From Equibacterium sp963662035 (GTDB taxonomy: Bacteria; Bacteroidota; Bacteroidia; Bacteroidales; UBA932): a DNA stretch of 56,122 nt. The stretch's first letter is position 1. Each line of letters opens with the position of its first letter. The notes below the pieces were generated by a model. That model was not told where the DNA came from, did not search any database, and saw only the letters and a list, made by a program, of their open reading frames with translations. Positions 15,337 through 24,183 of this stretch are shown here, piece after piece. The translations under genes were made by a program, and so were the position numbers. The stretch lies in NCBI GenBank assembly GCA_963662035.1, contig CAVLDO010000011.1, positions 1-56,122 on the forward strand, given 5' to 3'.

Positions 15337-16778
15337 TGAATCTGCGCGCGATAACCCGCAACATAGCGTTGGCGCTGCTGCTGGATGCCGGCTTTATGCT
15401 GGCTTCGGCGGCTGTGGCGGCCTATTACCGGTTCGACGCCTCCTTCTCTCCGCTGCTGCTCTCCGGACTGCTGACGCTGATGGTGGCCATCCTCCCCCTG
15501 GTGTTCGTGAGCAAGGGGCAGATGCGCATCACCACCAAAGACGGGATGCTGATACTCTTTTTTGCCTGGATGCTCTCGTGCGTGTTCGGACTGCTGCCCT
15601 ACGCCCTCTACGGCGGGGAGTTTTCCCTTGAGAATGCCTGGTTCGAGAGCGCATCGGGCTTTACCGCCACAGGCGCCTCCATTCTGCAGGATGTGGAGGG
15701 GCTGCCGCGCGGGCTGCAGTTCTGGCGCCACTCCACCCAGTTCATCGGCGGCTTGGGAGTGGTGGTGTTTATGCTGATAATCCTTCCGTCGTCTGGCACC
15801 GTCAAGCTCAGGATGCGCCGGCTGGAGGTCTCCAACATCTCCGCAGGCGACTATAACTTCCGCTCCAACAAGATTGTGAGCGTGGTGCTCACGGTGTATC
15901 TGATTATGATGCTCGCCTGCGCGCTGCTCTACTTTGTGGCGGGGATGCCCCTCTACGATGCGGTGTGCCACGCCTTCAGCACGGTGGCCACGGGCGGCTT
16001 CAGCACCCGCAGCGCCTCTCTGGGGGCCTACGGCTCCCGCTGGATAGAGCTTATAGCAATGTTCTTTATGCTGGTAAGCTCGCTGCACTACGGGCAGATC
16101 TACTCCTCTGTGGCGGGGCGCAACGCCGGGATATTCCGCAACCCGATAGTGAGGTTTTTCTTTGCGACCATAGGGGTGGGCATTGTGCTTACATTTGCCT
16201 CGCTGATGCTCTGTGGAACCTATTCTGACCCGCTGCAGGCACTATGGCAGGCCGCTTTTTGCGTGATATCGGCCGGCTCGTCTACCGGACTTGCCACTGC
16301 CGACACCTCCGCCTGGCCAGCGCTGGCGGTGGTGGTGCTGCTCTACTTCTCCGTGCAGTGCGGCTGCTCCGGCTCCACCACCGGCGGACTCAAGGTCGAC
16401 CGCATCTGGCTGCTCGCGCGCGCAGTCAAGGCGCAGGTGATTAGCACCATTCACCCCAACACGGTGGTGCGCATAAAGTGGGGTTCGCAGTCGGCCGATA
16501 TGGGAGTAATATCGTCGGTGGCGGCCTACACGCTGCTCTATTTTATGATAATGTTCGTATGCGCAGCCTTCTACGCCGTATGCGGAATGAGCCTTTCAGA
16601 CTCGCTTGCCGACAGTCTGGCCCTGGTGGGCAATGTCGGCCCGGCCTACGGCGCCGCCGGGTCGATGGGCTCCTACGCCTGCGCGCCCATTGCGGCCAAG
16701 GTGGTGATGGGCTTTGAAATGATTGTGAGCCGGCTCGGAATCTACGCGTTCTTCAGTTTGTTCGCAAAAAGGAGTTAG
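15336..16778 (+). CDS. trkH: Trk-type potassium uptake protein TrkH
   Basis: A 480-residue inner-membrane potassium channel-like subunit. The four pore loops of the TrkH/KtrB fold are visible: ASGFTATGAS, STVATGGFSTRS, SAGSSTGLATAD and LVGNVGPAYGAAG. Length is normal. The ATG at 15336 overlaps the preceding stop as TGATG; a GTG three bases earlier is also in frame but less likely. No trkA/ktrA regulatory subunit lies in the window, so its partner is elsewhere. Coupling to the sensor-like gene is tight. Confidence 0.95.
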   Translation: MNLRAITRNIALALLLDAGFMLASAAVAAYYRFDASFSPLLLSGLLTLMVAILPLVFVSKGQMRITTKDGMLILFFAWMLSCVFGLLPYALYGGEFSLENAWFESASGFTATGASILQDVEGLPRGLQFWRHSTQFIGGLGVVVFMLIILPSSGTVKLRMRRLEVSNISAGDYNFRSNKIVSVVLTVYLIMMLACALLYFVAGMPLYDAVCHAFSTVATGGFSTRSASLGAYGSRWIELIAMFFMLVSSLHYGQIYSSVAGRNAGIFRNPIVRFFFATIGVGIVLTFASLMLCGTYSDPLQALWQAAFCVISAGSSTGLATADTSAWPALAVVVLLYFSVQCGCSGSTTGGLKVDRIWLLARAVKAQVISTIHPNTVVRIKWGSQSADMGVISSVAAYTLLYFMIMFVCAAFYAVCGMSLSDSLADSLALVGNVGPAYGAAGSMGSYACAPIAAKVVMGFEMIVSRLGIYAFFSLFAKRS

Positions 16779-16781
16779 ACG

Positions 16782-18194
16782 ATGGCGCTCAAGAGTTTTT
16801 CGGAGACGATAACGGGTTATCTGGGTTTTGAGCCCACGGCCGACCAGAGCGCCCTTTTTGCGGAGCTGGAGGCTTTCGGGCAGGATCCGGCTTCGGATAT
16901 GATGATAGTGTCGGGCTATGCCGGCACAGGCAAGAGTAGCGCCATCGCGGCGTTCGTGAAAACGCTGCGCCACTACCGCTGCAAGGTGGTGCTGCTGGCC
17001 CCCACGGGGCGTGCCGCCAAGGTGCTCTCGGGCTTGGCCGGCTATGGCGCATACACCATCCACAAGTGCATCTACCGGCAGAAGAGCACAGGCGAGGCCT
17101 TTGCCAAGTTTTCGCTGGATGTAAACCTGAACCGCAACACCTATTTTATAATAGACGAGGCGTCGCTCATCACCATAGGGACGGGCAGCGGCGGCAACGT
17201 GTTCGGCAGCGGCGACCTGCTGGACGATCTTGTGAGATTTGTCCGCAGCGCCCCGGGCAACAGAATGGTGTTTGTGGGAGACCGCGGCCAGCTCCCTCCG
17301 GTGGGGATGGACGAGAGCCCGGCGCTGGATTTGGACTTTATGCGGAGCACCTACGGCGACCTGCACACCGCCTCGCTCAAGAGCGTGCTGCGCCAGCAGC
17401 GGGAGTCGGGGATACTGCACAACGCCACCATCCTGCGCGAAATGGTCTGCGGGGGCAACCTCTCCATGCCGCGGCTTGAGCTGCAGGGCTTTGAAGATAT
17501 CTGCCGGGTGAGCGGCGGGGAGCTCATCGAGAGCCTTTCCGACGCCTTCGGCAAATACGGGCAGGACAATGTGGTGGTGCTGACCCGCAGCAACCGCCGC
17601 GCCAACCGCTACAACGCCGGCATCCGCGCCACGGTGCTCTACCGCGAAGAGCAGCTCTCGCGTGGCGACAAGCTGATGGTGGTGAAAAACTGCTACCAGT
17701 TTCTGGAGAAGTTGGACGACGGGGACTTTTTCATAGCCAACGGCGATATGGGGCGGCTGGTAAAGATTTCCAAGTTTGAAGAGCGCTACGGGCTGCACTT
17801 TGCCCAGGCGACCATCTCATTTGCTGACTACGACAATCTGGAGATTACCGCCAAGATTGTGCTGGACACCCTCCAGAGCGAGGCGCCGGCCCTCACCAAA
17901 GAGCAGCAGCAGGCCCTTTTCGAGGGAGTATGGGCCGACTACGACGACATTCCCACCAAAAAGAAGCGCTACGAGGCCGTGCGGGAGGACCACTACTACA
18001 ACGCCCTCCAGGTGAAATATGCCACCGCGATAACCTGCCACAAGTCGCAGGGCGGAGGCTGGCCCTGCGTGTACATCGACAACCCCTTCTGGGGGGAGGA
18101 CATCACGGTCGACGACTTAAAATGGCTCTATACTGCGGTGACCCGTGCCACCGAAAAGGTTTTTTTAGTAAATTTCCCCGATAATTGTTTTTAA
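16782..18194 (+). CDS. RecD-like SF1B DNA helicase / AAA family ATPase
   Basis: A 470-residue cytoplasmic ATP-dependent helicase of the RecD2/Pif1-like branch. Walker A GYAGTGKSS is at residues 45-53 and Walker B is in FIIDEAS. Motif III reads VFVGDRGQLPPVG, and the C-terminal UvrD_C_2-like part contains ATAITCHKSQGGGWPCV and WLYTAVTRATEKV. It lacks the long N-terminal region of full RecD2 proteins, as is common for this short form. ATG at 16782 follows trkH by 3 nt, with GGAG upstream. It is likely to work in DNA repair or recombination; the exact role is not established. Confidence 0.9.
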   Translation: MALKSFSETITGYLGFEPTADQSALFAELEAFGQDPASDMMIVSGYAGTGKSSAIAAFVKTLRHYRCKVVLLAPTGRAAKVLSGLAGYGAYTIHKCIYRQKSTGEAFAKFSLDVNLNRNTYFIIDEASLITIGTGSGGNVFGSGDLLDDLVRFVRSAPGNRMVFVGDRGQLPPVGMDESPALDLDFMRSTYGDLHTASLKSVLRQQRESGILHNATILREMVCGGNLSMPRLELQGFEDICRVSGGELIESLSDAFGKYGQDNVVVLTRSNRRANRYNAGIRATVLYREEQLSRGDKLMVVKNCYQFLEKLDDGDFFIANGDMGRLVKISKFEERYGLHFAQATISFADYDNLEITAKIVLDTLQSEAPALTKEQQQALFEGVWADYDDIPTKKKRYEAVREDHYYNALQVKYATAITCHKSQGGGWPCVYIDNPFWGEDITVDDLKWLYTAVTRATEKVFLVNFPDNCF

Positions 18195-18209
18195 GAATCA
18201 GGATAGATT

Positions 18210-18887
18210 ATGTATTGGGTATTATTTATCGGCATCTCGCTCTTGAGCTACGCCGTGCAGGCGCTGCTCCAGGCCAGATACAGAAAGTTCTCGCAAATTG
18301 CCCTGTCCAGCGGCCTCACAGGGGCGCAGGTGGCGGAGAAAATGCTGCACGACAACGGAATATATGACGTGCAGATAACCTGCATACAGGGTACTCTCAC
18401 CGACCATTACGACCCCACAAGGAAGACAGTGAACCTCAGCGAAGGGGTTTACCGCTCCAATTCGGTGATGGCGGCGGCTGTGGCGGCCCACGAGTGCGGC
18501 CACGTGGTGCAGCACGCCACCGGCTACGCTTTTCTCAGGCTGCGCTCCGCGCTGGTGCCGGTGGTGAGCTTCTCTTCAAAGATTGTGATATGGGTGCTGC
18601 TTGCAGGTATGGCTCTCATCAAGGTGTACCCGCAGCTGATGCTGGCGGGCATCGTCCTCTTTGCCATCACCACGCTCTTCAGCTTTGTGACCCTGCCGGT
18701 GGAGATAGACGCCAGCCGCCGCGCCCTGGTGTGGCTTGAAAGGTCCGGCATCACCGACTATTCCACCGACCAGTATGCCCACAAGGCTCTGCGCAGCGCC
18801 GCCTATACTTATGTGGTGGCGGCCCTCTCTTCTCTGGCGACCCTGTTTTACTACATTATGATTTTTGCCGGCGGACGGCGCGAATAG
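18210..18887 (+). CDS. Membrane zinc metallopeptidase (YugP-like, Zn_peptidase_2)
   Basis: A 225-residue inner-membrane protein with a hydrophobic N-terminal helix, the zinc motif HECGH (residues 94-98, variant of HExxH), and two further transmembrane helices in the second half (SKIVIWVLLAGMALIKVYP and the C-terminal YVVAALSSLATLFYYIMIF). This is the neutral zinc metallopeptidase family of B. subtilis YugP, whose substrates are unknown. It sits 15 nt after the helicase and 3 nt before the DPP IV gene, in a run of co-directional genes. Confidence 0.92.
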   Translation: MYWVLFIGISLLSYAVQALLQARYRKFSQIALSSGLTGAQVAEKMLHDNGIYDVQITCIQGTLTDHYDPTRKTVNLSEGVYRSNSVMAAAVAAHECGHVVQHATGYAFLRLRSALVPVVSFSSKIVIWVLLAGMALIKVYPQLMLAGIVLFAITTLFSFVTLPVEIDASRRALVWLERSGITDYSTDQYAHKALRSAAYTYVVAALSSLATLFYYIMIFAGGRRE

Positions 18888-18890
18888 CTT

Positions 18891-20903
18891 ATGAAAAAGA
18901 TTTGCATACCGTTTCTGGCGCTTCTGATGTGCGCACCCCTCTGCGCCCAGACCAAGATGCGCCTGACAGATGCCCAGATAGTATCCGGAGAGTTGCCCGC
19001 AGGCATCCGCAACTCTTTCGAGCCCGGCAAAGAACCGTTCAATAGGCCGCCGCGCGAGAAGATGCCGGAGCTGGTGAAAGGGTGGGAGAACCCCACATAT
19101 TCCCCCGACAGGCGCTATATTGCATACACTAAAGACGGCGACCTCTACTCGATAGAAGTCTCCACGCGCAAGATCAACCGCCATACAGACGATGCTGGCA
19201 AGACCGTGAGCAACGGCTACGCCTCCTGGGTCTATTACGAAGAAATTCTGGGGCGTGCGAGCCGCTACAGGGCGTTCTGGTGGTCGCCAGACAGCAAGGT
19301 GATAGCCTACTACCGATTCGACGACGGCAAGGTGCCGATGTTCCCCATCTACGATGCGGCGGGACAGCACGGCACGCTGCGCGAGACCCGCTATCCCAAG
19401 GCGGGCGACCCCAACCCCGAGGTCAAGGTGGGATTCGTGTCGGTGGAGGGCAACGCCACCGTGTGGGCCGACTTCGACCCCAAAAAGGATCAGTACTTCG
19501 GCACCCCTTTCTGGGACGCGAAAGGCACCCGGCTGATAGTCCCCTGGATGGACCGCAGCCAGGACAATATGATTCTCTACTCCGTGGATCCGCTCTACGG
19601 CGTCAAGGAGCAGGTCTATAGCGAGCATCAGGACACTTGGGTGGAGTGGCCCTCCCAGATGCTCTTCAGCGACAAGGGCTTTTATATGGTGCGCGACTAC
19701 GAGAAGTGGCAGCGCATCTACTTTCTCTCATACGACGGCAAGGAGTTCCGCTATGCCAGCGACCGCAAGAACTACTGGGGCATCAGTCTGCTCAAGCTTA
19801 GCGACAAATACCTCTTCTACACCGCGCGCGGCGGCGAGTCATCCACTCGCACCGACATTTACCGCGTGACGCTGCGCAGCGGGGCGGTGCAGAGGGTCTC
19901 TTTCGGAGAGTATGACTTCACAGGGGTCAGGATAGGCGACGACGAGCGCACAGTGACCGCGATGATGTCCAACTGCCACACCCCCTACAGGCAGGTGGAA
20001 ATCAGGATTCCCGCAAGCGGAGATGTGCAGGAGAAGAACGTGAAGGTTCTCTTCGACTCCAAAGGACCTGAATACGACAACTACGAAATCGCCGAGCGCG
20101 AGATAGTGTGGATAACCCTGCGCGACGGCGCAAAGGTCCCCGCATCGGTGATCTGGCCCGTAGGGATGGATCGCAGCGGCAGCGTGAAATACCCCGTGAA
20201 GGTGGATATCTACGGCGGCCCCGACAGCCAGCAGGTATATGACCGCTATGCGGGCTGCGGCTTCGAGACCCAGTGGTGGGCCAACCACGGCGTGGTGCAG
20301 GTGACCCTCGAGACCCGCTCTGCCGGTCATCTTGGCCGCGATGGGCTCAACGCCATCTACCGCAAGCTGAATGTTGTGGAACTGCAGGACCTTATAGACG
20401 GCATCAAGTATTTTGACTCGCTGCCCTACATCAATTCTAAGAAGGTGGGCATCGAGGGCTATTCATACGGCGGCACAATGTCGGTTCTGGCCGCCACTGA
20501 GGGCAACGACTATTTCCAGTATGCCGTGGCGAGCAGCGGCGTGATGGACTGGCAGCTCTACGACAGCCACTACACCGAGCGCTATATGGATCGTCCCAAG
20601 GACAACCCGCAGGGGTATGCGCAGACACGGGTGTTCGACCGCCTCTCAAAATACAGGGGGGATAAGAGCAATATGCTGCGGCTGACCCACGGTACAGGCG
20701 ACGACAACGTCCACCTGCAGAACTCCCTGCAGTTGATAGACCGGCTGCAGAGCGACAACAAGGATTTTGAGCTGATGTTCTATCCCGGCGGAATGCACGG
20801 CTACCGGGGCTATCAGGAGCGCCAGTTTGAGATGCAGAACTACCGGTTCTGGTATGAATACCTGCTGGAGGCGCCACTGCCCGAAATTTTGAAAAACAGA
20901 TAA
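18891..20903 (+). CDS. Secreted dipeptidyl peptidase IV-type S9 serine peptidase
   Basis: A 670-residue exported peptidase that removes N-terminal dipeptides, typically Xaa-Pro. The signal peptide covers about residues 1-19 (ends PLCAQ). A beta-propeller domain carries the double-Glu motif YYEEILGR that anchors the free substrate N-terminus in DPP IV enzymes. The catalytic domain has Ser in GYSYGG, Asp in GTGDDNVHLQN and His in GGMHGY. The phrase DSHYTERYMDRP is also family-typical. It is slightly shorter than P. gingivalis DPP IV (about 720). A role in peptide nutrition fits the group's amino-acid-using lifestyle. Confidence 0.93.
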   Translation: MKKICIPFLALLMCAPLCAQTKMRLTDAQIVSGELPAGIRNSFEPGKEPFNRPPREKMPELVKGWENPTYSPDRRYIAYTKDGDLYSIEVSTRKINRHTDDAGKTVSNGYASWVYYEEILGRASRYRAFWWSPDSKVIAYYRFDDGKVPMFPIYDAAGQHGTLRETRYPKAGDPNPEVKVGFVSVEGNATVWADFDPKKDQYFGTPFWDAKGTRLIVPWMDRSQDNMILYSVDPLYGVKEQVYSEHQDTWVEWPSQMLFSDKGFYMVRDYEKWQRIYFLSYDGKEFRYASDRKNYWGISLLKLSDKYLFYTARGGESSTRTDIYRVTLRSGAVQRVSFGEYDFTGVRIGDDERTVTAMMSNCHTPYRQVEIRIPASGDVQEKNVKVLFDSKGPEYDNYEIAEREIVWITLRDGAKVPASVIWPVGMDRSGSVKYPVKVDIYGGPDSQQVYDRYAGCGFETQWWANHGVVQVTLETRSAGHLGRDGLNAIYRKLNVVELQDLIDGIKYFDSLPYINSKKVGIEGYSYGGTMSVLAATEGNDYFQYAVASSGVMDWQLYDSHYTERYMDRPKDNPQGYAQTRVFDRLSKYRGDKSNMLRLTHGTGDDNVHLQNSLQLIDRLQSDNKDFELMFYPGGMHGYRGYQERQFEMQNYRFWYEYLLEAPLPEILKNR

Positions 20904-20918
20904 ACGATTTTAAAAACG

Positions 20919-22586
20919 ATGATTATGGAAAAGAATTATATGGATGTGGCCAAGAGTTGGCTTGGCGCCAGCTTTGACGAAGAAACCCGCGCCGAGGTGG
21001 CAAAACTTATCGATGGTGATCCCAAAGAGCTTGAAGACCGCTTTTACCGCACGCTGGAGTTCGGCACAGGCGGCTTGCGCGGCGTGATGGGAGTCGGCAC
21101 CAACAGAATGAACAAATACACCGTGGGTATGGCGACCCAGGGGCTTGCGAACTATCTGAAGCAGCTCTACGGCGATGCTCCTGGGTCGGTGGCCATCTCC
21201 TACGACTGCCGCAACAATTCCCGCTATTTTGCCGACATCACGGCAGGCGTGCTGCTGCGCAACGGCATCAAGGTGTATCTCTACAGCGACATACGCCCCA
21301 CGCCCCAGCTGAGCTTCACCTGCCGCTATCTGCACACCAATGCCGGCATTATGATCACCGCCAGCCACAATCCCAAGCAATACAACGGCTATAAGGTGTT
21401 CTGGGAGGACGGTTCGCAGATTGTGGAACCCCACGACCGGAACATAATCGCCGAGGTGGGCAAGATTACCGACCCGAGCCAGGTCCTCTTCAACGATGAC
21501 CCCGACCTCAAGCCGGAATACATCGGCGCCGAGGTGGACAAGGCCTTTCTGGATGCCATAAGCACGCTGATGCTCTCCCCCGAATCGGTGGCGCGCCACA
21601 GCGATATGAAGATAGTATATACCCCGTTGCACGGCACCGGCAGCCGCACCGTGTATCCTTTCCTTGCAAAAATCGGCTTCAAGAATGTGATTCACGTGGC
21701 CGAGCAGGATGTAAACGACGGCAATTTCCCCACGGTGGTCTCTCCCAATCCCGAGGAGCCCACTGCTATGAAGATGGCCATGGAGCTGGCCGACAGGGAA
21801 GGGGCCGACATAGTGCTGGCCTCGGATCCCGACGCCGACCGCATCGGTCTGGCGGTGCGCGACGACAAGGGGCGGATTGTGCTGCTCAACGGCAATCAGA
21901 TTGTCACCGTCATCACCGCCTATATGCTGGAGCGCTGGAGCGCGCTGGGCAAGCTGAAGAGCGGCGACCCGTATATGATCAAGACCATAGTGACCACGGA
22001 GCTGATGGCGGCCATCTGCAAGAAATATGGCGTGCAGCTCTACAATGTGCTCACGGGCTTCAAAAACATAGCCCGCGTGGTGCGCGAAAACGAGGGCAAG
22101 AGGGTCTATATCGGCGGCGGAGAGGAGTCCAACGGCTTCAATGCCGGGGACTTTGTGCGCGACAAGGATTCTGCGGTGACCTGCGGCCTGCTGGCCGAGT
22201 GCGCTGCATACCTGCTGGACCGCGGCCAGAGCATCTACGGCTATCTGCAGGAGATTTACGCCGAATACGGCTACTACAAGGAGGGTCTCACCAGCATCTA
22301 CCGTATGGGCAAGGAGGGAGCCGCAGAAATAGAGAACATTATGAAGGAGTACCGATCCAACCCTCCCAAAGAGCTGGCCGGCAGCAAGGTGGTAAAGGTT
22401 ATCGACTACCTCTATCCGGATAAGACCGGGCTGCAGAAGAGCAATGTGCTGCAGTTCATCTGCGAGGACGGCACCATCACTTCTGTGCGCCCTTCCGGCA
22501 CCGAACCCAAGATAAAGTTTTACTTTGGAGTGCGTGGAGACAACGCTGACGAGCGGCTGGAGGCACTCAAGAAGCAGTTTGCATAG
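20919..22586 (+). CDS. Phosphohexomutase (phosphoglucomutase/phosphomannomutase)
   Basis: A 555-residue cytoplasmic alpha-D-phosphohexomutase that interconverts hexose 1- and 6-phosphates. The phosphoserine loop is TASHNPKQYNGYK (Ser149 from the first ATG), the metal loop ASDPDADRIG, the sugar-binding loop GGEESNGFN, and the phosphate-binding loop RPSGTEPKIKFYF. Two starts, 20919 and 20925, are in frame; I keep the first. It lies 15 nt after the DPP IV gene and 5 nt before the HAD phosphatase gene. Whether glucose or mannose phosphate is preferred cannot be read. Confidence 0.94.
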   Translation: MIMEKNYMDVAKSWLGASFDEETRAEVAKLIDGDPKELEDRFYRTLEFGTGGLRGVMGVGTNRMNKYTVGMATQGLANYLKQLYGDAPGSVAISYDCRNNSRYFADITAGVLLRNGIKVYLYSDIRPTPQLSFTCRYLHTNAGIMITASHNPKQYNGYKVFWEDGSQIVEPHDRNIIAEVGKITDPSQVLFNDDPDLKPEYIGAEVDKAFLDAISTLMLSPESVARHSDMKIVYTPLHGTGSRTVYPFLAKIGFKNVIHVAEQDVNDGNFPTVVSPNPEEPTAMKMAMELADREGADIVLASDPDADRIGLAVRDDKGRIVLLNGNQIVTVITAYMLERWSALGKLKSGDPYMIKTIVTTELMAAICKKYGVQLYNVLTGFKNIARVVRENEGKRVYIGGGEESNGFNAGDFVRDKDSAVTCGLLAECAAYLLDRGQSIYGYLQEIYAEYGYYKEGLTSIYRMGKEGAAEIENIMKEYRSNPPKELAGSKVVKVIDYLYPDKTGLQKSNVLQFICEDGTITSVRPSGTEPKIKFYFGVRGDNADERLEALKKQFA

Positions 22587-22591
22587 GGCCT

Positions 22592-23431
22592 ATGTACAAC
22601 CGGCACACCAAGGTAGCCCTTATATACGATTTTGACGGCACTCTCTCGCCGGGCAATATGCAGGAGTACGGCCTGATTCAGGCGCTCGGCAAAACCCCCG
22701 ACGAGTTCTGGAGCGATAGCAACAGTTATGGCGAGCGCCACGATATGAACGGGGTGCTTGCCTATATGAAATATATGCGCGACGAGGCGGCACGGCGCTC
22801 CATTCCCCTCACCAGGGAGTGGATTGCCGGCTTCGGCCGCAACATTGAGCTATATCCCGGTGTGCAGGAGTGGTTTGCTTTGGTCAATGAATATGGCAGG
22901 AGCCGGGGGGTGGTGGTGGAACACTACATAATCTCCTCCGGCCTCACCGAGATGATAGAGGGCTCTTCCATCGCGAAATATTTCAAGAAAATATTCGCCA
23001 GCAGCTTTTTCTACGACGAAACGGGGTGCGCCGTGTGGCCCGCCGTGGCCATAGACTTTACAGGCAAGACCCAGTTCCTGTTCAAGATCACCAAGGGGAT
23101 TATGGACATCGCCGACAACCGCCGGGTAAACGAGAGCGTCCCAGACAGAGAGAAGCCGGTACCGTTCAGCAATATGATCTATTTTGGAGACGGCACCACC
23201 GACATCCCCTGTATGAAGATAGTGAATATGTTCGGAGGCAACGCCATAGCGGTTTATGACGAGTCGGATGATAGGGGAGTAGCCCTGGCCCGCCAGCTGC
23301 TGGAGGAGAACCGCGTGAATTTGGCGGCCCCCGCCGACTATCGCGAGAGCGGGCGGATGTATGCCCTATTGCGCGCCATAATAGACAAGGTCTGCGCCGA
23401 GAGCGAATACAACAAGCTCAAGAGGGGTTAG
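22592..23431 (+). CDS. HAD-superfamily phosphatase
   Basis: A 279-residue cytoplasmic HAD hydrolase. Motif I is YDFDGTLSP (nucleophile Asp13, acid Asp15), motif II lies in the ISSGL segment, and motif IV is YFGDGTTDIPCM. A helical cap fills the region after motif I. Small-molecule phosphates are the usual substrates. The tight spacing to the phosphohexomutase (5 nt) hints at a sugar phosphate, but this is inference. Its TAG stop overlaps the stop codon of the convergent pssA-like gene by 4 nt in total. Confidence 0.88.
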   Translation: MYNRHTKVALIYDFDGTLSPGNMQEYGLIQALGKTPDEFWSDSNSYGERHDMNGVLAYMKYMRDEAARRSIPLTREWIAGFGRNIELYPGVQEWFALVNEYGRSRGVVVEHYIISSGLTEMIEGSSIAKYFKKIFASSFFYDETGCAVWPAVAIDFTGKTQFLFKITKGIMDIADNRRVNESVPDREKPVPFSNMIYFGDGTTDIPCMKIVNMFGGNAIAVYDESDDRGVALARQLLEENRVNLAAPADYRESGRMYALLRAIIDKVCAESEYNKLKRG

Positions 23432-24162
23432 TTACGGCTGCGCAGCGGCAGCAGGGATATCAGAATGTAGCAGCCGAACAGCAGCAGCGTAAAGAGAGCC
23501 GCGTAGGCTGCGGGATGCAGGCCGCGCGGGGCTGCCGCAATTTCAAAAATCAGGATAGCTGCGGCGCCGACCCCCAGCAGAATGTGCTTTAAGCCGGGTT
23601 TGCTCTTTGCGGAGAACATCCTCACGTTGCACACAAGTAGGATGCAGAGCGCGGCGGACAGAGATGGGATGAACCACGCCGAGCCCAGAAGGGCGGCTAC
23701 CGTGCCCTCTGCGCCCGCAATTGTGCAGCAGTGGCCGTAGCCCACAGCCGAGGCGGCCAGAATGCCGCTGGCGGGGGAGGCGAGTCCGTGGAACTCCTTT
23801 TCGCCGCTCTGATAGATATTGAAGCGGGCCAGCCTTACCGAGGTGAAGGCCACCATCAGCAGCGGCACGAATGCAAAAAAACGGGGTTCGCCGCCGCAAT
23901 TTATCTTATAATACCAGCAGAACAGCATAAGAGAGGGGGCGAGACCGAAGCTCACCAGATCGCTAAGCGAATCCAGCTCGCGTCCCATAGGGGAGGAAAC
24001 CCCCAGCCGACGGGCCAGCGCGCCGTCGAAAATATCAAATACCGCCCCGGCCATTATAAAGCAGTAGGCCTCGATAAAGAGACCCCACAGGGCCATTATT
24101 GCGGCACAGACGCCGCACATCAGGTTTGACAGTGTCAGCAGGTCGGGGAGGTATTTTTTCAT
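23428..24162 (-). CDS. pssA: CDP-diacylglycerol--serine O-phosphatidyltransferase
   Basis: A 244-residue inner-membrane enzyme of phospholipid synthesis, making phosphatidylserine (the precursor of phosphatidylethanolamine) from CDP-diacylglycerol and serine. The CDP-alcohol phosphotransferase signature D-G-x2-A-R-x8-G-x3-D-x3-D is complete in DGALARRLGVSSPMGRELDS and the Asp that follows. About eight hydrophobic helices surround it. The N-terminus MKKYLPDLLTLSNLMCGV fits bacterial PssA. It is the last gene of the minus-strand group pyrD-cinA-C1 peptidase-pssA (21 nt after the peptidase gene) and ends 4 nt inside the convergent HAD gene. Confidence 0.92.
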   Translation of the reverse strand: MKKYLPDLLTLSNLMCGVCAAIMALWGLFIEAYCFIMAGAVFDIFDGALARRLGVSSPMGRELDSLSDLVSFGLAPSLMLFCWYYKINCGGEPRFFAFVPLLMVAFTSVRLARFNIYQSGEKEFHGLASPASGILAASAVGYGHCCTIAGAEGTVAALLGSAWFIPSLSAALCILLVCNVRMFSAKSKPGLKHILLGVGAAAILIFEIAAAPRGLHPAAYAALFTLLLFGCYILISLLPLRSRN

Positions 24163-24183
24163 TTCAAAAGTGATTGTACGGGA

